A DNA stretch of 64,000 bases from VAZQ01 sp963841705 (GCA_963841705.1 CAWJDY010000079.1:59517-123516), one strand, 5' to 3'. Positions 1 through 8,135 are shown, counted from the first letter of the stretch. Numbers and translations: made by a program. Notes: generated by a model not told the origin, from the letters alone.

Positions 1-1117
1 GAATCTCAACGAGCACATGGTCGCGACGAAGACCAAAGGCCGTCGTCTCCGCCGGCACGCGCGAGGCGGCGCCCTTGAATTCGTGGGTGAAAATGGCGCA
101 ACCCTGGGAGACGGCAGTCTCCATCGCCTCGACCATAATATCGATGCTGCCGCTGTCGAGCGCGGGAAGCCAGCACGTCTCCATGAACGTACGTTGCCCA
201 TTGACGATATATCCGTCGAACGCGGTGAGCGACGTCGCATAAGATATTTCCTTCACAGCACCGCCGAGTAGCGTTCCAAGGTTGAGGAACGGGCGGACGC
301 GCGCTTCGCCCTCCGCGGCCACCCCGCACCATGTCGGCACGATCAAGACCACAGACGCGCCATCCGGGCCGGCGGCAAAACCCACCTGGACTGACAGGTC
401 TTCAGGCATGAAGGTCGCAATGTCGGCACAGCGTTCCAGGACGGTTTTGGCCTCAGAGAAAGGATAAATGAGCATACCCGAGCGAACGCTAGGCAGCTTA
501 TGCAGATGGTTGCGCATCGCCGTAACGACGCCGAAGTTTCCGCCGCCGCCACGCAACGCCCAAAACAGCTCCCCCTCGTTGTCGCGATCGGCAACAACGA
601 CGCGTCCATCCGCGAGAACGACCTCTGCGGCGGAAAGATTATCGAGTGCGAGGCCGAAGCGGCCGATCAGCGGCCCATAGCCGCCACCCAAGGTGAGTCC
701 GGCCATGCCGACGGCGCCAACCGAGCCCGTCACGGCCGCCAGACCAAGCGGACCTGTCACGGCGAGAACATCTGCGGCGCGGGCGCCTCCCGATATTCGC
801 GCGGTGCGATTGTCGGAGCCAACGACCACGCTGTTCATGCCCCTCAGGTCGATGACAATTCCATCGCACAGGGCACGACCGGCCCAGTCATGACCTCCGG
901 CGCGCACCGAAAGGCGAAGGTCGCAGTCGCGGGCGGCTCGAATCGCTGACTGGACGTCTTGCTGCGTCCGGCAGTGTACGACTGCGCGCGGCATGCGGCC
1001 GACTGGCTTTGCCCAGATCGCGGTCGCGGCAACGTAGCGGTCATCGCCCGGCATCGACAAACGGCCGAGCAGCCGCTCACCGAGGCGCCGCAGTTCTCTT
1101 TCGACAAGATCTGTCAT
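1..1117 (-). CDS. FAD-binding oxidoreductase (PCMH/BBE family), 3' part outside window
   Basis: The frame is open from an ATG at 1117 down to the left edge, so only the N-terminal 372 or so residues are visible. The protein begins MTDLVERELRRLGERL and carries a PCMH-type FAD domain. Residues 73-77 read AGGHD; the His at 76 is where family members attach FAD covalently. Further on are GGGYGPLIGRFGLALDN and a GGGGNFGVVT motif. These flavoenzymes oxidise alcohols, sugars or alkaloid-like substrates; the substrate cannot be told here. The gene is divergent from oxyR, with about 375 bases between them. The same N-terminus recurs as a fossil at 4721-4822. The C-terminal BBE segment, if present, lies outside the window. 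Confidence 0.85.
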   Translation of the reverse strand, partial: MTDLVERELRRLGERLLGRLSMPGDDRYVAATAIWAKPVGRMPRAVVHCRTQQDVQSAIRAARDCDLRLSVRAGGHDWAGRALCDGIVIDLRGMNSVVVGSDNRTARISGGARAADVLAVTGPLGLAAVTGSVGAVGMAGLTLGGGYGPLIGRFGLALDNLSAAEVVLADGRVVVADRDNEGELFWALRGGGGNFGVVTAMRNHLHKLPSVRSGMLIYPFSEAKTVLERCADIATFMPEDLSVQVGFAAGPDGASVVLIVPTWCGVAAEGEARVRPFLNLGTLLGGAVKEISYATSLTAFDGYIVNGQRTFMETCWLPALDSGSIDIMVEAMETAVSQGCAIFTHEFKGAASRVPAETTAFGLRRDHVLVEI

Positions 1118-1253
1118 TTTCCTGCTTCCCTCAAAACTCAAGCGCTTTCAGCTCCCGATTAGTGGAACTGACATCCCCTTCGATCGTTTTCATTGCTTCT
1201 TTCGCGGCCACGTGCCACGCGCAGCCCAAACGTCCGGGCGCAGCCGTTTGCCA

Positions 1254-1391
1254 TTAGACACCAAAGAATTCGCGCGGCGTTGCGCGACGGCCCCCAACCC
1301 TCGGGCGGATAGGTGTCGCGGGGGGCATGGTGGGCGTCGGGCGGTGATGCTGGTAGGCTAGGACGAATAATGAGTATGCTAGGATGAACAT
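1254..1391 (-). CDS. possible 45-aa membrane-anchored small protein
   Basis: A short frame starts at an ATG preceded by AAAGGAGACCTCG, a strong ribosome-binding site at normal spacing. The product starts MFILAYSLFVLAYQHH, a possible short hydrophobic anchor, followed by a Pro/Arg-rich tail. I do not recognise the family. It lies in the gap between oxyR and the divergent FAD oxidase, on the oxidase strand. Evidence for coding is only the ribosome-binding site and the hydrophobic start, so it may be spurious. Apart from this I see no gene in 1118-1494. Confidence 0.3.
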   Translation of the reverse strand: MFILAYSLFVLAYQHHRPTPTMPPATPIRPRVGGRRATPREFFGV

Positions 1392-1450
1392 CGAGGTCTC
1401 CTTTAACGACCGGTCACTATTCGTGGGCGGCAAATAGGCCTGCGATCTCG

Positions 1451-1461
1451 ATTGGTCCAAT
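1451..1461 (+). promoter_or_regulatory. ATTG-N3-CAAT dyad upstream of oxyR
   Basis: The palindrome ATTGGTCCAAT sits 34 bases before the oxyR start codon. The same palindrome form, ATTGCACCAAT, recurs at 2710-2720 at the same distance from another ATG, inside a 48-base block about 75% identical. LysR-type regulators often bind short interrupted dyads (T-N11-A class) near their own promoters, so autoregulation by the OxyR-like protein is a reasonable inference. Confidence 0.4.
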
Positions 1462-1494
1462 GAGGAATTCCGTTGACACTGATCGGAGAAAGCG

Positions 1495-2442
1495 ATGGTG
1501 AATCTGCCGTCACTGCGCCATCTCCGCCACCTGACGGCGCTTGACGATCACCGCCATTTCGGCCGCGCGGCCGAAGCGTGTCACGTGACCCAATCGACGC
1601 TGAGCGCTGGCATCAAGGAGCTTGAAGGCCTGCTCGAGGCGACGCTCGTCGACCGCGGCAAGCGACGGGTCGTCCTCACGCCCGTCGGCATCGAGGCGGC
1701 GGAGCGTGCGCGCAGGATCATCAAAGAGGTTGAGCAGCTCGTGGACGCCACGAGAGCCTCGCGCGAGCCCCTCTCCGGCATCGTGCGGCTAGGGACCATC
1801 CCGACCGTCGGTCCCTTCCTGCTCCCGCGTGTTCTGCCTGGCCTGCGCGACGCTTATAGCAGCCTCAAACTGTACCTCGTCGAGGATCTGACCGACCGCC
1901 TCATCGAGTCGCTGCACCGTGGTCAGCTTGACGTGGTGTTGCTTGCGCTGCCTTACGATTGCGGCGCGGTTGAGAGCATGATTCTGTTCGAAGATCCGTT
2001 TGTCGTGGGATTGCCGCGGCAGCATGCGCTCACCAAGGAAGCATGCGTCAATCCCCAGCGCCTATGGGGTGAGGACTTGTTGCTTCTGAAAGACGGTCAT
2101 TGCCTGCGCGACCACGCGCTTGCAGCGTGTCACCTCGCCGACAGGCGGAGGACCGAAGGCTTTGAGGCAACGAGCCTTCCGACCTTGGTGCAGATGGTGG
2201 ACAACGGACTGGGCACCACCTTGTTACCCACGCTCGCCGTGGAAGCCGGCCTTCTGACCGGCACCAATCTCGTTACCCGGCCTTTGCCCCGCGATGAGCC
2301 GGCCCGAAAGATCGGCCTCATTTGGCGGCGGGGCACGGGGCGACGAAACGAGTTCCGCCTGCTCGCTAGGGAGCTTGCTAAGCGAGCCAACCAGAAATCG
2401 AAAGCCGCACCGGCTGAGTCCGCCGACAAAAAGGAGCGGTAG
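1495..2442 (+). CDS. oxyR: LysR-family hydrogen peroxide regulator OxyR
   Basis: The 315-residue protein has an N-terminal winged helix-turn-helix (about residues 5-65, with RAAEACHVTQSTLSAGIKEL) and a C-terminal LysR effector domain. Residues 201-212 read GHCLRDHALAAC. The two Cys at 203 and 212 have the spacing and context of the redox pair of OxyR (Cys199/Cys208 in E. coli). This supports peroxide sensing by disulfide formation rather than small-molecule binding. The start follows CGGAGAAAGCG. OxyR genes often lie beside katA/katG or ahpC; here the divergent neighbour is a FAD oxidase, a class of enzyme that can release hydrogen peroxide. The C-terminus is Lys/Ala-rich and probably disordered. 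Confidence 0.9.
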   Translation: MVNLPSLRHLRHLTALDDHRHFGRAAEACHVTQSTLSAGIKELEGLLEATLVDRGKRRVVLTPVGIEAAERARRIIKEVEQLVDATRASREPLSGIVRLGTIPTVGPFLLPRVLPGLRDAYSSLKLYLVEDLTDRLIESLHRGQLDVVLLALPYDCGAVESMILFEDPFVVGLPRQHALTKEACVNPQRLWGEDLLLLKDGHCLRDHALAACHLADRRRTEGFEATSLPTLVQMVDNGLGTTLLPTLAVEAGLLTGTNLVTRPLPRDEPARKIGLIWRRGTGRRNEFRLLARELAKRANQKSKAAPAESADKKER

Positions 2443-2493
2443 GGATGACTACGGTATCGCGATGATTTCAGCGCGAAGCGGCATACGGGCACA

Positions 2494-2658
2494 TCACAAT
2501 GTGAGGTGCACAAACGGGCCGAGAACGGCAAGCGCTTTCTTCACGGCAAAGTCAGCGTGTTCGCTGCAACAATAGTAGCGACTGTCCCTTCCCAGCCAGC
2601 ATTTGACGTGCCCGCCTTCGACGATGAAGCGCGTGTTGCACAGAGCGCAGCACTGCAT
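2494..2658 (-). CDS. small Cys-rich (zinc-ribbon-like) protein, 54 aa
   Basis: The ATG at 2658 is preceded by AGGAGATTGGTC, a good ribosome-binding site. The product begins MQCCALCNTRFIVEGGHVKC. It has Cys at 3, 4, 7, 20, 30 and 31 and His at 17 and 34: a CxxC pair followed by further Cys/His, as in small zinc-binding proteins. The C-terminal part (FAVKKALAVLG) looks helical. The gene converges on the 3' end of oxyR. I do not recognise a named family. Coding potential rests on the ribosome-binding site and the organised cysteines. Confidence 0.55.
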   Translation of the reverse strand: MQCCALCNTRFIVEGGHVKCWLGRDSRYYCCSEHADFAVKKALAVLGPFVHLTL

Positions 2659-2708
2659 GACCAATCTCCTGATGTGAAATCACGCAGTGCACATATTGCT
2701 TGGAGATG

Positions 2709-2882
2709 GATTGCACCAATGAATTATTGCAACGAGACTAATCGGAGAAAACGATGATCACTCACTTCCGGAGGTTTTCGGACGATCACAATCAACCTTT
2801 AGTCGCGCAGCGTCGGCGTCGCTCCAGATTGAATGAACGGACCCGTGACTTTCATGCGCTTGTTAGACAGCACGTTGGTTGA
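2709..2882 (+). pseudogene. second copy of the oxyR upstream block followed by a decayed 42-codon frame
   Basis: Bases 2709-2756 align without gaps to 1450-1497, the 48 bases ending at the oxyR ATG, with 36 of 48 positions identical by my count. The ATTG-N3-CAAT dyad, the ATCGGAGAAA ribosome-binding site and the ATG are all conserved. After the ATG the frame runs only 42 codons and shows no clear LysR domain, although THFRRFSDDHN could be a worn relic of HLRHLTALDDH in OxyR. The simplest reading is a duplicated regulator gene that has decayed. I see no other supported gene from here to about 3290. Confidence 0.4.
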
Positions 2883-3289
2883 TCCAAAAGAACAGAAGCG
2901 CGAAATGAGCAGCGCGGCCAATTGCCTGCACGTTGCTTCTAGAATTGCAGATCGCAGCAATCAGCAATAAGCGAGACCACGGCATCCGCATTCGCTCGCG
3001 GGGGCGGTGGTGTAGGCCGCGACTATGCCCATTTCGCCCGAAAATCTCGCCATTGGTTCGGTTACCCGCCAGGCGGTCGCGCCCAAGCATCCAGTCGCGG
3101 CGGCAATGGAACAGTGCGTTCCCGTACCGGCAATAGGGCGCCACAGGCACACGACTGTCGAGCCTCCGGCTGTTTAAATCCTCTTCGCAAAATCGATCCA
3201 GGTAATCAAGACGGACCAAGTCAAGAGCTTGCGTTCGAGCTGATGAGGGAGCCCGCGTGCGGACGTGGCCTCCTCTGCAAAATCAGGAG

Positions 3290-3711
3290 GCTATCAATAA
3301 CTGTCCAGTTTTCGCTGCAGGGTATGGCCGCACGTCCAGCGAGATGCTCGAAAGCCAAATCAAGCCTGGTGCGTAGGCTCGTTCAAGCTCAAAACGATCC
3401 CGCGAGGCAACGCATACGGGCATGGCTCAGAGAGCTTGATGAACAGGAGGTCGTGGTCGGAAACGAGCTCTTCATTCTCAGGGCTGGCGATAGTCTCATG
3501 GCTCCGCGCGACATTCCCCATAAGCTGCGTAATTCCGGCAACACTGAGAATCACTATCTCATCATGTTCTCACCGTCCGGGTTCGAGGGATTTTTTGCAG
3601 GCGACGGCGGTTCCTGCACCGGATGATGCGGTTGCCCCGACCGAGCCACCTCTCATTGCCGTTCGAACTGTCCTGGAGCTCGCCGCCGACTACGGAATTC
3701 ATTTCGGTTGA
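3290..3711 (+). pseudogene. cupin-domain protein, frameshifted remnant
   Basis: The readable core is a cupin C-terminal half: EVVVGNELFILRAGDSLMAP followed by RDIPHKLRNSGNTENHYLIM. The frame breaks at a run of six T's near 3589-3594. Removing one T restores a natural continuation (GFLQATAVPAPDDAV) through LELAADYGIHFG and a stop at 3709-3711. Upstream, the metal-binding first half is scrambled, with a piece (SEMLESQIKPGA) ending at an in-frame stop. At least two lesions are present, so this is probably a dead gene rather than one sequencing error. It abuts the AraC gene that follows. Confidence 0.6.
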
Positions 3712-4719
3712 TTGACGGGTGCGAAGTTGATGAGCGCAGAGATGATGGCAGGAATCGGTGAGCTTTCCTTGATGCAGGGGAATGGCGAATTGCCGACAAC
3801 GTTGGCTGCCGGCAGGGTGCCGGGTGAGAGCGGCGTCAGTGTGCTCCAGCTGCGGTTCGAAGGCGGCCTGCATCTCACAACGACATCGCAACGGCACCTC
3901 ATCTGCTTTCAGCAGATGGTTCAGCAGTGCCGTTTTGAATGTCGCATGGCCGATCGAACGGTGTCGCACGCGCCGCCGACGGGCTCGCTTGCCATTTGTC
4001 CCGCAGGGATCGATTCCGCGGCCAACGCCGAAGGAAGTGTCGATGTCATCTTCATTGCGGTCGATCCTGGCCAACTCGCCCTCGCAGCGGCGGAGGACAA
4101 GGCGATCGAAGCGCAACTGGTTGAGTGCATGCCAGGCTACGACCATGGGCTTCTCGATCTTGCTCGCGCCTTGGTGTCGGAGAGCACACGCGACTTCCCG
4201 AAGGGGCCACTTTTCGCGAACGAACTTGCGAGCGCCTTCATCGATGGTTTAGTTGCTCGCCACACGTCAAGGCCCAACAGCCGAACACGAGGCATGTTGG
4301 GTAAGGCCGTGCTCGAGCGGCTCAGAGACTATGTCGTTGCCAACCTCGATCAGCCCATCGAAGTCGCCACGCTGGCAAGAATGGCGGGTCGCAGCCCCTT
4401 CCACTTCACGCGTGTGTTCACCCGATCCGTTGGTGTGACGCCGCACCGTTATGTCGTGCATTTGCGCTTGCAACGCGCGATCGAGCTTATCCGCGACGGG
4501 CGGTCTGCCTTGGCTGAAATCGCAGCCCGCACAGGCTTCGCCGACCAGAGCCACCTGTCGCGCTGGGTTCGACGCGTTCACGGCATCTCCCTCACGCAAC
4601 TCGCCCCGCAACCACCAAAACAGCAGGAATCTTCACGATCAGCGGCTCTGCCCTCCCTAAATGGCCATCAACCGGGCGCGAACCGCTGGGATCGTGCCGT
4701 TGGCAGTAGGAGAACCTAA
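3712..4719 (+). CDS. AraC-family transcriptional regulator
   Basis: The product is about 335 residues, or 329 if the ATG at 3730 is used. The C-terminal 100 residues form a double helix-turn-helix: IEVATLARMAGRSPFHFTRV, then LAEIAARTGFADQSHLSRWV. The N-terminal part is the usual poorly conserved sensor domain. The long form would begin with TTG directly after the cupin remnant's stop, without a clear ribosome-binding site, so the start is uncertain. The 3' end runs into a block that is duplicated at 5413-5521. Neighbouring cupin, flavin oxidase and nitronate monooxygenase relics suggest control of a local catabolic set. Confidence 0.85.
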   Translation: MTGAKLMSAEMMAGIGELSLMQGNGELPTTLAAGRVPGESGVSVLQLRFEGGLHLTTTSQRHLICFQQMVQQCRFECRMADRTVSHAPPTGSLAICPAGIDSAANAEGSVDVIFIAVDPGQLALAAAEDKAIEAQLVECMPGYDHGLLDLARALVSESTRDFPKGPLFANELASAFIDGLVARHTSRPNSRTRGMLGKAVLERLRDYVVANLDQPIEVATLARMAGRSPFHFTRVFTRSVGVTPHRYVVHLRLQRAIELIRDGRSALAEIAARTGFADQSHLSRWVRRVHGISLTQLAPQPPKQQESSRSAALPSLNGHQPGANRWDRAVGSRRT

Positions 4720-4720
4720 A
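4617..4720 (+). repeat. upstream block A, paired with 5413-5518
   Basis: This stretch covers the last AraC codons up to the ATG at 4721. It resembles the segment directly before the nitronate monooxygenase ATG: AAAACAGCAGGAA at the left end, a TCAAC-GG-GCGCGAAC core in the middle, and an ATG at nearly the same distance (107 versus 109 bases including the ATG). It looks like a duplicated promoter and leader, now attached to a fossil gene. Confidence 0.45.
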
Positions 4721-4822
4721 ATGTCTGATTTGATCGGAAGGACGCTGAACCGGCTCGGTCAAGAACTGCGCGGCCGCTTATCGATGCCGGGCGACGACCG
4801 CTACGCCGTCGCAACGGCGATC
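4721..4822 (+). pseudogene. fossil N-terminus of a FAD-binding oxidoreductase
   Basis: The 34 codons from this ATG read MSDLIGRTLNRLGQEL, then GRLSMPGDDRYAVATAI. They match the start of the FAD oxidase at 1117-1 (MTDLVERELRRLGERL, then GRLSMPGDDRYVAATAI). After this point similarity stops abruptly, and the same open frame runs on into the secreted cupin gene. The rest of the oxidase is missing, so this is a deletion remnant. An automatic call would give a false 232-residue fusion from 4661 to 5359; the cupin's own signal peptide and start at 4913 argue against that. Confidence 0.7.
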
Positions 4823-4912
4823 TGCGCAGAGGTGTTCGACCCAACGCCGCCGCCAAGTGGGGCCGTCTTCGAAGAGAACGAGGGGTCACCGCCTCGGATC
4901 GGAGCAAAGTCC

Positions 4913-5359
4913 ATGAAACTCCTCTGGTTGGCAGGCTTGTCTGCGTCGCTCATTTCGCCACTGCAGGCACAGGAGCGAAAGGACGTCACCATCACACCGT
5001 TGTTGTCCTCCACAGTCACTTCGACTGGACAACCGATTGTCCTGCCGCAGAAGGATGCCGAGGTCGTTGTTTCGATTTACGACGTCGTGCCGGGTGCGAC
5101 GTTGCCGGTCCACAAGCATCCTTATCCCATGTACGCCTATGTTATGTCGGGGAACTTGCGCGTGACCAATATGGAAACCGGACGAAGCGATACGTATAAA
5201 CCAGGAGATTTCATCCTGGAATCGGTTGGGCAGTGGCACATGGGAGCCAGCATCGGCAGTGAGCCGATCCGGTTGCTGGTCATCAATATCGTTGAGAAAG
5301 GGCAATCGAACACAGTGCTGCAGCGACAGTCGCCCCCGTTGCCCCAACCTATCAGATAA
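4913..5359 (+). CDS. secreted cupin-domain protein
   Basis: From the ATG at 4913 the product is 148 residues. It begins with a cleavable signal peptide (MKLLWLAGLSASLISPLQAQ) and so is probably periplasmic. The rest is a single small cupin barrel: VPGATLPVHKHPYPMYAYVM holds the first metal-binding motif (HxH...), and YKPGDFILESVGQWHMGASI the second. Such proteins bind a metal and may be oxygenases, isomerases or binding proteins; no substrate can be assigned. The open frame extends upstream into a fossil oxidase N-terminus, which should not be included in the protein. Confidence 0.75.
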   Translation: MKLLWLAGLSASLISPLQAQERKDVTITPLLSSTVTSTGQPIVLPQKDAEVVVSIYDVVPGATLPVHKHPYPMYAYVMSGNLRVTNMETGRSDTYKPGDFILESVGQWHMGASIGSEPIRLLVINIVEKGQSNTVLQRQSPPLPQPIR

Positions 5360-5412
5360 GATTATCCGGGCGACATCGGCAGTTTGACGTTGAAGGTCCT
5401 CATCTCTCGAGC

Positions 5413-5518
5413 AAAACAGCAGGAACCTTCAGGACTGCTCGGTCTCGCCTCCCCAAGATATAAGGTCAACGGCGCGCGAACTGTCATCTTTGCGGCCAAG
5501 ACTTTGACAGGTGGAAAA
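5413..5518 (+). repeat. upstream block B, paired with 4617-4720
   Basis: This leader lies just before the nitronate monooxygenase start and resembles block A (see that entry for the shared anchors). The pair suggests that the fossil oxidase gene and this gene once had the same control region, perhaps served by the nearby AraC or OxyR proteins. Confidence 0.45.
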
Positions 5519-6625
5519 ATGACGACCCGTTCTAAAATGACGACTTGTTCTGAGAAGGGCGAAATATGGCCGCGCACCGATCTCCTCGATCTGCTCGGCA
5601 TCCGTCACCCAATCATCCAAGCGCCCATGAGCACCTATGACGGCCCTCAACTGGTCGCCGCCGTGTCTAACGGGGGCGCGCTCGGCTCGCTCGGTTGCTG
5701 TGCGTTGTCGTCGCAGACCGCGCGGGACCACATCCAAGAGATACGTTGGGCCACCAGCCAGCCATTCAGTCTAAATTTCTTCGTCCACTCCGCGCCGCGT
5801 ATTGACGCAGATGCGGCACGTCGGGTGCGAGAGCGTCTTTCTGCCTATTACCACGAGTTCGACCTCGGTGCCGTGCCAGAGCCGAGCGATCCATTGCCTC
5901 GTTTTGACGAGGAACGGCTTCAGCTCGTGCTTGACCTAAGACCGCCAGTCGTCAGCTTCCATTTTGGTTTGCCAGCCGCCGACACGCTACAGCGCGTGAA
6001 GCAGACGGGAGCGATTGTGCTCAGCTCAGCGACGACGGTTGCGGAAGCGCGAAGGCTGGAGGCGGCAGGTGTGGACGCCATCATTGCCCAAGGTTTTGAG
6101 GCGGGCGGGCATCGTGGAACCTTTACCGCAGGGGATGGCGCAGGGCTGATTGGCACGATGGCGCTTGTCCCGCAGGTCGTGGATGCCGTGCGCATTCCGG
6201 TGATTGCTGCTGGTGGCATTGCAGATGGCCGCGGTATCGCTGCCGCGTTCGCGCTGGGAGCGAGCGGCGTTCAGCTCGGCACCGCGTTTCTGGGATGTCC
6301 GGAAGCCACGGTTTCAGCCGCCCACCGCGAAGCCCTACATCGAGCCGCAGATGAAGACACCCGGCTCACGCGGGTCTTTACCGGGCGACCCGCCCGCGCT
6401 TTGCGCAATCGGTTGATAGGCGAAATTGGGGGCGAGGAAGCGCTCGAATTCCCCGCTCAGGCCAGCCTCATACGACCTCTCCTCCAGGCGAATACAGGTT
6501 CGGCGTGCTCGGAGTTTCTGCCGTTTTGGGCGGGCCAATGTGCCCCGCTGATCCGCGACCTACCTGCAACAGAGCTCATCGAAACCCTGGTGGCAGACTG
6601 CCAGGATCGTTTACCAAGGATGTAG
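5519..6625 (+). CDS. nitronate monooxygenase (NPD/2-nitropropane dioxygenase family)
   Basis: The 368-residue flavoprotein has a TIM-barrel layout: GIRHPIIQAPMSTYDGPQLV at the N-terminus, GFEAGGHRGTF in the middle (the His of this motif is the usual catalytic base) and VIAAGGIADGRGIAAAFALG followed by GVQLGTAFLG for FMN phosphate binding. Known members oxidise alkyl nitronates with FMN and oxygen. The ATG at 5519 follows AGGTGGAAAA; a longer frame starts at 5384 but only covers the duplicated leader. It lies downstream of the cupin gene on the same strand. Confidence 0.9.
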   Translation: MTTRSKMTTCSEKGEIWPRTDLLDLLGIRHPIIQAPMSTYDGPQLVAAVSNGGALGSLGCCALSSQTARDHIQEIRWATSQPFSLNFFVHSAPRIDADAARRVRERLSAYYHEFDLGAVPEPSDPLPRFDEERLQLVLDLRPPVVSFHFGLPAADTLQRVKQTGAIVLSSATTVAEARRLEAAGVDAIIAQGFEAGGHRGTFTAGDGAGLIGTMALVPQVVDAVRIPVIAAGGIADGRGIAAAFALGASGVQLGTAFLGCPEATVSAAHREALHRAADEDTRLTRVFTGRPARALRNRLIGEIGGEEALEFPAQASLIRPLLQANTGSACSEFLPFWAGQCAPLIRDLPATELIETLVADCQDRLPRM

Positions 6626-6882
6626 TTTGGAGCGCGCGCGTCATGGCCTGCTCGGTATGGGGCTCTTGGCGCTCAAGAGGAATGACGTTTTCGAGTTCGA
6701 GTACTCTCCCCCGGCTTCGTGTGTGCAGGACGGCAAACATCACATGAGCGGATCAACTCGCCGTGATCGAGGCGCATGCATTGAATTGCCGCAGGTGGCC
6801 TCCTATGTGGTGCGTCTCTTGAGATCCCGGCAATAAAAATCATTGTTCCGCCGGCTCGAAGTCAGCAGCTGGGAGAAACGAC

Positions 6883-6936
6883 AAGGAGGATCGCTTGCAA
6901 CATCGGAACAGGTCGTCTCATGGACCGATTTATTGA
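6883..6936 (+). promoter_or_regulatory. strong ribosome-binding site with possible 13-aa leader peptide before an AraC gene
   Basis: AAGGAGG at 6883-6889 is the best ribosome-binding site in this gap, but it lies 30 bases before the AraC ATG. Five bases after it is a TTG that opens a 13-codon frame ending at 6936, overlapping the AraC start in another frame. This could be translational coupling or a leader peptide. The rest of 6626-6882 shows no gene I can support. Confidence 0.3.
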
Positions 6937-7867
6937 CTCAGACCAGAACCGAAGCTCTCCCGTGACAGCCGCCTCTCGGCCTGAGCTTGTCGCCAGTGAG
7001 CTGCCTACGGTCGACTTTTCTCCGGCTGAAATCGTCCGTCACCGAACGGCACATTGGCGCGGCGTACAGGCGAATACCGTGCAAATCATCAGCCATGAGC
7101 CTTTCGAGTATAGCTTCAAGCAGGAATATCATCTTCTCATCGCAGTCGAGCAGGGCGTGCGATATGACGGTGAAACATTCGTGGAGGGGCTGCCGACATC
7201 CACGATGCGCAACTACTCCAATAAGCTGGTTCTTGTTCCGGCCGGGAGAAAGTTTTTTGGCGCGCAGAATCCCCGGCTTCTGACTCGTTCAATATGCCTG
7301 TACATCGATCCGCGGACGGTGGTGGTCGATCCCGATCTCCGGTTCGATGAGGCCGAGCTGAAACCTGGGTTACTCTTCGAGAACGAAGCGATTTGGCAGA
7401 CCGTCTTCAAGCTCAAGGGGCAGATCGGCAGAGTTGATCCAGCAGATCGTATGTATGCTGACGCGCTCGGCGGGGTGTTGGCGCACGAGCTCCTGCGCCG
7501 ATACGGCACAATTCAGTCATCCCGGCCGACCTACCGTGGCGGGCTTGCCCGATGGCAGCAACGACGCGTGGTGGAATTTATCGAGCAGCACCTTGCGGAA
7601 GACATCTCGCTTGATGCGTTGGCCAAGCTTGTGCGACTGAGTCCTTATCATTTCCTGCGATCTTTCAAGCGGTCCCTCGGAGAGCCGCCACATCGCTACT
7701 GGACGGCGCGCCGCATGGAACGCGCGAAGGCTCTGCTGGCAAATCCGCGTGCCTCCATTACCGAGGTGGCGTTCCAGGTCGGTTTCAGCGGGTCGAGCGC
7801 ATTCAGCACCGCGTTTCGTCGGATTACAGGGCAGACCGCGACGGACTACCGCCACAGCGTCGAATAG
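6920..7867 (+). CDS. AraC-family transcriptional regulator
   Basis: The 315-residue protein ends in a clear AraC double helix-turn-helix: ISLDALAKLVRLSPYHFLRS, then ITEVAFQVGFSGSSAFSTAF, within the last 100 residues. The N-terminal 200 residues are a variable sensor domain without a recognisable ligand motif. It is not closely similar to the AraC protein at 3712-4719, so it is not a recent duplicate. It follows the nitronate monooxygenase gene on the same strand after about 295 bases and may control it. Nothing supported is seen from 7868 to 8135. Confidence 0.9.
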   Translation: MDRFIDSDQNRSSPVTAASRPELVASELPTVDFSPAEIVRHRTAHWRGVQANTVQIISHEPFEYSFKQEYHLLIAVEQGVRYDGETFVEGLPTSTMRNYSNKLVLVPAGRKFFGAQNPRLLTRSICLYIDPRTVVVDPDLRFDEAELKPGLLFENEAIWQTVFKLKGQIGRVDPADRMYADALGGVLAHELLRRYGTIQSSRPTYRGGLARWQQRRVVEFIEQHLAEDISLDALAKLVRLSPYHFLRSFKRSLGEPPHRYWTARRMERAKALLANPRASITEVAFQVGFSGSSAFSTAFRRITGQTATDYRHSVE

Positions 7868-8135
7868 CGCAAACGCGCAGGCCGTCGAGCTCATTTCGGC
7901 TCGGGTGCGGGTCCATTGAGCATCTACCTCGGTCACGAATCCCGATCCCCATGCCGGGAAATGACGGGAGTTTGATCGATGATCACACCCAAGCCGCTGG
8001 CAGTCTGGGCTCGAACGCGGTAGCGTCTACGCGTTGGCTTGTTATATGTTAGTTGGCTTAAACCTCGGTCGCCGCACGGCGTGACCGCAAGGGCGGCTGG
8101 GCGTCGCGATCGTCCTCTTGCGTGGAGGCGCCCAA

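Noticed and set aside
2863..3219. Minus-strand frames between the oxyR relic and the cupin pseudogene
   Set aside because: Two overlapping frames are open, one Cys-containing, but neither has a ribosome-binding site or a recognisable domain.
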